From assembly GCA_022601275.1 (NCBI GenBank), contig JAHZIT010000005.1, positions 21,777-85,776 of the forward strand: 64,000 nt of DNA, read 5' to 3'. Shown here in pieces: positions 57,560 to 64,000 of the stretch. A program made the translations under genes and the position numbers. This DNA comes from Actinomycetes bacterium. Its GTDB lineage: Bacteria; Actinomycetota; Actinomycetes; Mycobacteriales; Mycobacteriaceae. Within the stretch, counting starts at the first letter, position 1; each line of letters opens with the position of its first letter. The notes beneath the pieces are model-generated. The model saw only the letters and a list, made by a program, of their open reading frames with translations, did no database searches and was not told the origin of the DNA.

Positions 57560-57619
57560 GCGAGCGCGCATGTCTGCACGCCGACGCGCCGCAAACGCCG
57601 GCGTTTTGCGCGCGGTCGC
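57560..57619. repeat. REP/terminator-like nested palindrome
   Basis: gcgagcgcgc / gcgcggtcgc outer arms (one mismatch) around perfect aaacgccggcgttt inner palindrome. Confidence 0.65.
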
Positions 57620-57659
57620 TGTCGCCCAGAGCTACCGAAGTGCCCGGAGTGCAGCCGCA

Positions 57660-58436
57660 TCAGCCGCGTCCGGCACCCGGCTGCCCGGCGAACGCCTGCG
57701 CGATACCAAGCCAGCGGTTGGCGTCCGCGCCGACCGCGACCACAGCTAGCTCCGATCGTGGACGACGCTGCGTGACGAGCATGCAGAAGTGCTCGGCCGG
57801 GCCGGTGACCTGCTGGGCCGCATCCTCGGGCCCCCACGTCCACTCGGACCCGTCCGGCGCGGTTAGTTTCACGTGGAACGGTTCCGACGGCGGTGTCAGC
57901 CCGTTCACCGCGTAGGCGAAGTCGCGGGTGCGGACGCCGATGTGGGCGATCGACCGCAGCCGCGCGGTAGGTGCCCGCCTCACCCCGAGGGCATCGGCCA
58001 CGTCCAGGCCGTGCGCCCACGTTTCCATCAACCGCGCGGTGGCCATCGATGCCGCGCTCATCGGCGGCCCGAACCACGGCAACTTCCGGCCGTCGGCCAC
58101 GGTCAGCAACTCCTCGTGCAACACCGCACGGGTGGTGCGCCATCGGGCCAGCAGGTCCGTGGGACTGAGCACGACGAGTTCCTCGGCGCCGGCGTCGACG
58201 AAACCGGACGGATTCTCGGCCGCGCGGCCGAGAATCTCGGTGAAGCCAGACTGATCGGTGATGGCGGTGAGTGCGACCCGATCCGTCCACAACAGGTGTG
58301 CGATCTGGTGGGCGATCGTCCAGCCGGGCGCGGGCGTCTCGGTCGCCCAGCGCGCGGGCTCCAGGTCGCCGACCATCGCGTCGAGGTCGTCGCTTTCGGC
58401 ACGCAGGTCGGTGACTATCGGGGCTGCTGCAGCCAT
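57660..58436 (-). CDS. Maleylpyruvate isomerase-like, mycothiol-dependent (DinB/MDMPI superfamily) protein
   Basis: [45 protein letters not shown]; start [11 protein letters not shown] at 58436. Confidence 0.85.
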   Translation of the reverse strand: MAAAAPIVTDLRAESDDLDAMVGDLEPARWATETPAPGWTIAHQIAHLLWTDRVALTAITDQSGFTEILGRAAENPSGFVDAGAEELVVLSPTDLLARWRTTRAVLHEELLTVADGRKLPWFGPPMSAASMATARLMETWAHGLDVADALGVRRAPTARLRSIAHIGVRTRDFAYAVNGLTPPSEPFHVKLTAPDGSEWTWGPEDAAQQVTGPAEHFCMLVTQRRPRSELAVVAVGADANRWLGIAQAFAGQPGAGRG

Positions 58437-58492
58437 GCCGGTCACCCTATCCGGACGGTCGAGCCGGGTGTCGTCTGCGCTGCACGGGGTGC

Positions 58493-59815
58493 TCATCGCC
58501 GCCCCAGCGTTGAGTGAACCGCCAAACCCAGCAGGTAGAGGCCGGAGCCGGTGAGGGCGAGTGCCGGGGCATGGCCGTCCGGGGGAATGACCGCGGCGGC
58601 TCCGGCGATCGCGGCGACGAATGTTATCCAGAACAGTGAATCCTGAACCGTGAATACGTGCCCGCGCAGCGCGTCGTCGACATCGACCTGCATCGCGGTG
58701 TCGGCGCACAGCTTCACCACCTGACCGGCCCCGCCGAGCAGGAAGCCGCAGACGACCATCACCGGTAGCAGCAGGCTGGCCCCGAAGAGCTGTACGACGG
58801 CCGCGAACGCCAGCGCGCCGTTGGGCGCCGCGTAGCGGCCCCACTTCTTGACGGCGGCAGGTGTCACGACGGTGGCAAGGAAGGAGCCGGTGCCGGTAGC
58901 GACGACGAACAGCACTGCGGTGCCCAGACCGGCGACGGCGGCGGTGTCGCTGTGCCGCACCGTGACCAGCACCAGCAGGGTGTTGATTCCGAACACCATG
59001 CGGTGGGCGGACAATCCGGCCAGGGTGGCCGCAACGGTGGGAACGGCCAGCACGGTTCGCACGCCGTGCAGCCAACCGGTGGCCACGGCGTAGGCAACCG
59101 AGCCGTGGACGGTGCGCGCGCTGGGGTCGGGCCCGAGTAGGCCCGGCGGGAAGCGCACCGACAGCCACAGCGCCAGCGCCACCGGCGCCGTCACGATGAA
59201 AATGATCGCAGCAGATGCGGAATCGTCCGCCCCGAACACCCCCCGGGGCAGCAGCATGAAGTTGGCACCCAAGAACGCGGCCGCGGCACCGGTGGCCACC
59301 GCGACCGAGTTCATCGACACCACCTGCGCGCGCGGCACCAGATGCGGCAGCGCTGCCGACAGTCCTGAGGAGACGAATCGGGTGAAGCCGTTGACGACTA
59401 ACGCGCCCAACAGGATCGCCAGATCCCCCACCCCGGCCGCCAGCAAGGCGCCGACCCCGACCACCAGCGCCAGCCGCCCACCGTTCGCGCCGATCAGCAC
59501 CAGTCGCCGGTCCCAGCGGTCCAGCAGCGCGCCTGCGAACGGACCCAGCAGCGAATACGGCAGGAAGAGCACCGCGAACGCACCGGCGATCGCCCACGGA
59601 TCTGCGGCGCGTTCGGGGTTGAACAGGATCGCGCCGGCCAGCCCCGCCTGGAAGAGGCCGTCACCGAACTGACTGACCGCGCGCACCTCCAGCAACCGCC
59701 AGAAATCGGGCAACTCCCGCACCGAGTGCCACAGGGCGACGAGTGCGCGGGCGTCGGCCACTGGCCTCCCGTCCTGTTGCAACGTTGGAGCGCCGGATTC
59801 TTCGGCTCTTCGCAT
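58493..59815 (-). CDS. MFS transporter
   Basis: About 12 hydrophobic segments; [30 protein letters not shown] loop signature. Confidence 0.88.
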   Translation of the reverse strand: MRRAEESGAPTLQQDGRPVADARALVALWHSVRELPDFWRLLEVRAVSQFGDGLFQAGLAGAILFNPERAADPWAIAGAFAVLFLPYSLLGPFAGALLDRWDRRLVLIGANGGRLALVVGVGALLAAGVGDLAILLGALVVNGFTRFVSSGLSAALPHLVPRAQVVSMNSVAVATGAAAAFLGANFMLLPRGVFGADDSASAAIIFIVTAPVALALWLSVRFPPGLLGPDPSARTVHGSVAYAVATGWLHGVRTVLAVPTVAATLAGLSAHRMVFGINTLLVLVTVRHSDTAAVAGLGTAVLFVVATGTGSFLATVVTPAAVKKWGRYAAPNGALAFAAVVQLFGASLLLPVMVVCGFLLGGAGQVVKLCADTAMQVDVDDALRGHVFTVQDSLFWITFVAAIAGAAAVIPPDGHAPALALTGSGLYLLGLAVHSTLGRR

Positions 59816-59916
59816 GACCGCACATCGGTGGGCGAGCGTGCCCGACCACAGTACAAATATCGGTGGCCGCCGCGCTTGTTCCCCACGTCGAGCAACGGTG
59901 ATGACATGATGGTGGA

Positions 59917-60531
59917 GTGGCCCAGCAAGACGATCCGGAAGACTTCAGAGAGGGAGTCGCGCCAGCGGCGCACCGGGTGCGCGCGGGAACCCTGTTGCTG
60001 GCGAATACCGACCTGATGGAGCCGACGTTCCGGCGCAGTGTCATCTACGTTGTCGAGCACAATGACGGCGGCACGTTGGGTGTCGTGCTGAACCGGTCCA
60101 GTGAAACCGCCGTCTACAACGTGTTGCCGCAGTGGGCCAAGCTGGCAACCAAGCCGAAGACGATGTTCATCGGCGGTCCGGTCAAGCGGGATGCTGCGCT
60201 GTGCCTGGCAGCGCTGCGTGACGGGGTGGATCCCAGGGATGCGCCGGGTTTGCGGCATGTGCAGGGCCGCATTGCGATGGTGGACCTCGATGCGGAGGCC
60301 GACGCGGTCGCGCCGTTGGTCGAGGGCGTGCGCATCTTCGCCGGCTATTCCGGCTGGACGACAGGGCAGCTCGAAGGTGAAATCGAGCGTGCCGATTGGA
60401 TCGTGCTGTCGGCGTTGCCGGCTGACGTGCTGGTGGAGCCGCGCGTCGATCTTTGGTCGCGGGTGCTGCGACGGCAGCCGATGCCTCTGCCGCTGCTAGC
60501 GACCCATCCGATCGACCTCAGCCGTAACTGA
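59917..60531 (+). CDS. YqgE/AlgH family protein (Rv0038-like)
   Basis: [68 protein letters not shown]. Confidence 0.95.
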   Translation: MAQQDDPEDFREGVAPAAHRVRAGTLLLANTDLMEPTFRRSVIYVVEHNDGGTLGVVLNRSSETAVYNVLPQWAKLATKPKTMFIGGPVKRDAALCLAALRDGVDPRDAPGLRHVQGRIAMVDLDAEADAVAPLVEGVRIFAGYSGWTTGQLEGEIERADWIVLSALPADVLVEPRVDLWSRVLRRQPMPLPLLATHPIDLSRN

Positions 60532-60900
60532 TTCCTCGTCTGATCCGCAGCTCAGCGTGCAGGTCGCGCATGCGCCGCCGCAGCCCGCGGCCTCGCCGTC
60601 GGGCGGTCTGTTGCGCTGCTCGCGCAGAACAGCCGTGGCGCTCTGCCAGCACCCGGCGGCCACCGTGCCTACGGCACCGACAACACACACGGTCAGCACG
60701 ACCACCGATGTCGGCGGGCTTGCTGACATCGCGACCAACCCCCCGGCGGCCAGCATGGCGCCGGCCGCCAGCTGGACGGGCGCCACCCCCCGCAAGACCC
60801 GGCGGACGTAGTCCGCGGACGGCGGACGTGTCAGCGACCACACGCCTTGTACGACGGTCGCGACGGCCGCGCCCAGACACAACACCGCGGCGACCAGCAT
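60496..60900 (-). CDS. Small membrane protein with Cys-rich C-terminal tail (Rv0039c-like)
   Basis: Multiple TM helices then CGGACATCTLSCGSDEE; convergent with yqgE. Confidence 0.75.
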   Translation of the reverse strand: MLVAAVLCLGAAVATVVQGVWSLTRPPSADYVRRVLRGVAPVQLAAGAMLAAGGLVAMSASPPTSVVVLTVCVVGAVGTVAAGCWQSATAVLREQRNRPPDGEAAGCGGACATCTLSCGSDEESVTAEVDRMGR

Positions 60901-60966
60901 GCGTCACAGAATACGGTGTGGGCTGCTGCTCGTCGCCAGGACGCCGAGGTGCACCGAAATGGCCCC

Positions 60967-61962
60967 TTACCCCGTTGCTGCCGCCTGCCCGGCCGGTGTG
61001 GCAACCGAGGGGGCCGCGGGCGCTGCCGGTGCGGCGGCGGGCGCTGCGGGCAGTGCGGGTGTGGCGGCGGGCGCTGCCGGTGTGGCGGCGGCAGGCGCCG
61101 GGAGACTGGCCGGCGCGGCGCCGGGCGGAGCCGTCGGTGATGCCGAGGGAGCGCTGACCTTGAAGCCCTGAACGATCGCCTCGGTGGCGCCGGCGGCGGG
61201 CACGACCTGGTCGACGCTGGTGGTCACGGACAGCGACACGAGGTACTGCTCGGGGCCTGAGGCGGCGATCACGTGGCGGCGCGAAGTGTTCAGCGTCAGC
61301 GCGTTCTCCCGGTAGGTGCCCTCGATCAACGACGACGGCATGCCGCCGTAGTCGGCGAGAGAAGCGTCGGTGGACCGCCACGCAGGCAGCTGCTGGCTGT
61401 CGACGAACCCGTGGCGGATGGCCTCCTTCGGATCGAACTGGCCGATCAGCTTGTAGACCACAACCTGGGCGTTCGACGAGTGCAGCCCGTTGCCGCCGAC
61501 CCGATCGGCGATCACGGCGAATGCGTCAGGAACGTTGGGGTCGGGTATGTGTGCCCAGCCCGGCGGCATCGGCAACACGATGTTCAGCGCCCGGAAGCCT
61601 TGGCTGGCCTGGGGTTCGAGTGTGACACCGGCCTCGGTCAAGTATTCGGTGATCGTCCCCGAGGTCGCCGGAGTGATGGTGACCGGGGGTGGAGCAGGCA
61701 CCGTGGCGGGTACCGTCCCGGTGACGCCGGCCGGTACCGCCGCCGGACCCGCGGCGGGTGCAGCTTGCTGGCCGACGGCCTGCGGAGCCGCAGCGGTGGG
61801 TGCCACGGTCACGGTCTGCGTCACTGTCGCCGGGGCCGGCAGCGGTGGCTCCGGAGCCGTCGGCTGGGCGGATGCGGTCACCCCCGCAAGGCCGAGTACC
61901 CCCGCGGCGCCGACCGCGGCGCCCCCTGCCAGAATCCGCTTGTGGCGGGCGATTTCGCTCAT
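60967..61962 (-). CDS. Secreted Ala/Pro-rich LpqN/LpqT-type antigen (Rv0040c/Mtc28-like)
   Basis: Signal-like HKRILAGGAAVGAAGVLGLAGVTASAQP; central folded domain ending GATEAIVQGFKV; Ala/Pro-rich tail; position next to leuS. Confidence 0.85.
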   Translation of the reverse strand: MSEIARHKRILAGGAAVGAAGVLGLAGVTASAQPTAPEPPLPAPATVTQTVTVAPTAAAPQAVGQQAAPAAGPAAVPAGVTGTVPATVPAPPPVTITPATSGTITEYLTEAGVTLEPQASQGFRALNIVLPMPPGWAHIPDPNVPDAFAVIADRVGGNGLHSSNAQVVVYKLIGQFDPKEAIRHGFVDSQQLPAWRSTDASLADYGGMPSSLIEGTYRENALTLNTSRRHVIAASGPEQYLVSLSVTTSVDQVVPAAGATEAIVQGFKVSAPSASPTAPPGAAPASLPAPAAATPAAPAATPALPAAPAAAPAAPAAPSVATPAGQAAATG

Positions 61963-62156
61963 CCGCTGCAGTCCTCTGCGTCCCATCTCACGTCCGTACC
62001 CGACAGCTCGGGGAAGTCGCACCCGCGCCAGGCGACGAATGTATCCACGGGTGCGACGCGGTTGCCAGAGTGGGGCGCGACCTGGAACCAACCCCTGACG
62101 CATCCGCAACGGAACCGAGACCAACCCGAGGCCCCAAGAGCGGCGATCGGGGTGCT

Positions 62157-62164
62157 TATACCCT
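62157..62164 (+). promoter_or_regulatory. Candidate -10 element (TACCCT/TATACC) of a leaderless leuS transcript
   Basis: tataccct ends 6 nt before the GTG start; no Shine-Dalgarno visible. Confidence 0.55.
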
Positions 62165-62170
62165 GGTTGC

Positions 62171-64000
62171 GTGACCGAAACGCCGACTGCGCATCCTGCC
62201 GCCGCCGATACCCCGCAGCATCGCTACACCGCGGAACTGGCGAGCGAGATCGAGCGGACCTGGCAGCAGCGATGGGCGGAGTGGGGGACTTTCGATGTGG
62301 CCAACCCGGTCGGCGCGCTGGCGCCCGCCGACGGGAGCCCGCTTCCCGCCGACAAGATGTTCGTCCAGGACATGTTCCCGTATCCGTCCGGCGAAGGTCT
62401 GCACGTCGGCCACCCGCTGGGGTACATCGCAACCGACGTGTATGCCCGTTACTACCGGATGATCGGACGTAATGTTCTGCACGCCTTAGGATTCGATGCC
62501 TTCGGTCTGCCCGCCGAACAGTATGCGATCCAAACCGGAACACATCCGCGCACCCGTACCGAAGCCAATATCGTCAACTTCCGCCGTCAGCTCGCGCGGC
62601 TGGGCCTCGGCCACGACTCGCGGCGCAGCTTCTCCACCACCGACGTGGACTACTACAAGTGGACCCAGTGGATCTTCTTGCAGATCTTCAATGCGTGGTT
62701 CGACCCCGCCCTGGGTAGAGCCCGTCCGATCGCCGAGCTGATCGCCGAATTCGATACGGGGACGCGACCGATCGGCGACGGCCGCCGATGGTCGGAGCTC
62801 GATGCCGCCGAACGGGCGGATCTGGTCGACCAGCACAGGCTGGTCTATCGCGCAGATTCGGTGGTGAATTGGTGCCCGGGCCTGGGTACCGTGCTGGCGA
62901 ACGAGGAAGTCACCGCTGACGGCCGCAGTGAGCGCGGCAACTTTCCGGTTTTTCGGAAACGTTTGCGGCAGTGGATGATGCGGATCACCGCCTACGCCGA
63001 CCGGTTGCTGGAGGATCTGGACCTTCTGGACTGGCCGGAAAAGGTCAAGACCATGCAGCGAAACTGGATCGGCCGCTCGACTGGCGCAACGGTGTTTTTC
63101 GCAGTCGATTCGGTAGCCTGCGCGGCGGATATCGAGGTCTTCACGACCAGGCCCGACACGCTATTCGGCGCAACGTATCTGGTTTTGGCTCCGGAACATG
63201 AACTGGTAGACCAGCTCACCGGTGACGCTTGGCCGCCCGACGTCGATTCGCGGTGGAAGTTCGGGTCGGCGACGCCGGCTGATGCGGTGGCCGCGTACCG
63301 CCGCGCGGTAGCTGCCAAGTCCGATATGGAGCGCCGGGAGAACCGCTCCAAGACCGGCGTATTCCTCGGCACGTGGGCGACGAATCCCGCTGATGGGCAG
63401 AAGATCCCGGTGTTTATCGCCGATTACGTGTTGGCCGGTTACGGCACCGGTGCGATCATGGCGGTACCCGGTGGCGATCAGCGTGACTGGGATTTTGCCA
63501 CGGAGTTCGGCCTGCCGATTGTGGAAGTTGTTGCTGGTGGGGATATTTCACAGCAGGCGTACATCGGAGACGGTGTTCTGGTGAACTCGGGGCACCTCAA
63601 CGGAATGGATGTGTCCGCTGCCAAGAAGGCGATGACCGAGCGGCTGACCGAGGATGGCCGAGGCTATGAACGTGTCGAATACAAGCTGCGGGACTGGCTT
63701 TTCGCCCGGCAGCGGTACTGGGGCGAGCCGTTCCCGGTGGTGTACGACGCAGCCGGCCGCAGTCACGGTCTGCCCCAGGCGCTGCTGCCCGTCGAACTGC
63801 CCGATGCGCCGGATTACTCGCCGGTGCTCTTCGATCCCGAGGACGCCGACAGCGAGCCGTCACCACCGCTGGCCAAAGTCACCGACTGGGTCAACGTCGA
63901 GCTGGATCTGGGTGATGGTCTCCAGCCCTACACCCGGGACACGAATGTCATGCCGCAGTGGGCGGGTAGCTCCTGGTATGAGCTGCGCTACACCGACCCG
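62171..64000 (+). CDS. leuS: Leucyl-tRNA synthetase (5' part, runs off window end)
   Basis: GTG start [23 protein letters not shown]...; [24 protein letters not shown] (HIGH-type) open to 64000. Confidence 0.97.
   Translation, partial: MTETPTAHPAAADTPQHRYTAELASEIERTWQQRWAEWGTFDVANPVGALAPADGSPLPADKMFVQDMFPYPSGEGLHVGHPLGYIATDVYARYYRMIGRNVLHALGFDAFGLPAEQYAIQTGTHPRTRTEANIVNFRRQLARLGLGHDSRRSFSTTDVDYYKWTQWIFLQIFNAWFDPALGRARPIAELIAEFDTGTRPIGDGRRWSELDAAERADLVDQHRLVYRADSVVNWCPGLGTVLANEEVTADGRSERGNFPVFRKRLRQWMMRITAYADRLLEDLDLLDWPEKVKTMQRNWIGRSTGATVFFAVDSVACAADIEVFTTRPDTLFGATYLVLAPEHELVDQLTGDAWPPDVDSRWKFGSATPADAVAAYRRAVAAKSDMERRENRSKTGVFLGTWATNPADGQKIPVFIADYVLAGYGTGAIMAVPGGDQRDWDFATEFGLPIVEVVAGGDISQQAYIGDGVLVNSGHLNGMDVSAAKKAMTERLTEDGRGYERVEYKLRDWLFARQRYWGEPFPVVYDAAGRSHGLPQALLPVELPDAPDYSPVLFDPEDADSEPSPPLAKVTDWVNVELDLGDGLQPYTRDTNVMPQWAGSSWYELRYTDP

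Noticed and set aside
57866-57879. parS-like gtttcacgtggaac
   Set aside because: Mismatch in the palindrome core and it encodes FHVKL in the MDMPI gene; likely chance, although ParB ChIP could revisit it.
61000-61110. GC-rich repeated ggcggcgggcgctgc tract
   Set aside because: Explained by the Ala/Pro-rich tail of the secreted antigen; imperfect low complexity, not an independent repeat element.

Overview
The window is the oriC region of a high-GC Mycobacterium/Mycolicibacterium-type chromosome. Gene identities and order match the standard mycobacterial origin neighbourhood. The dnaA-dnaN-gnd-recF-dciA-gyrB-gyrA block is on the - strand. The rpmH-rnpA-yidD-yidC-khpB-rsmG-parA-parB block is on the + strand. 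The far flanks carry fhaA-fhaB-pstP-rodA-pbpA-pknA-pknB, trpG, crgA, ppiA and cwsA on one side, and cwlM-trxC-trxB, rsmA-sigM, murJ/mviN, mutT4 and pcnA on the other. The right edge has yqgE and a leuS truncated by the window end. The left 11 kb is less conserved accessory metabolism: MgtE, an alanine symporter, flavohemoglobin, a GntR/fatty-acid-hydroxylase pair, a G3E GTPase, an amidohydrolase, an SDR and an acyltransferase. I saw no mobile elements, CRISPR arrays, prophage or rRNA. Three tRNAs are present, and two small genes are missing from the ORF track (rpmH and a DLW-39-type microprotein). I did not find a clearly new multi-gene system. The best leads are non-coding: a six-copy G-rich 15-bp tandem array inside the dnaA-dnaN origin interval, two canonical parS palindromes inside coding starts, a FadR-type operator plus start-codon hairpin at a GntR gene, a canonical DnaA box next to a hairpin about 12 kb from oriC, REP-like palindromes, a probably leaderless leuS, and an unusual Ser-Ala pair in the GyrA quinolone-resistance region. 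All calls come from reading the sequence; no database search was run.
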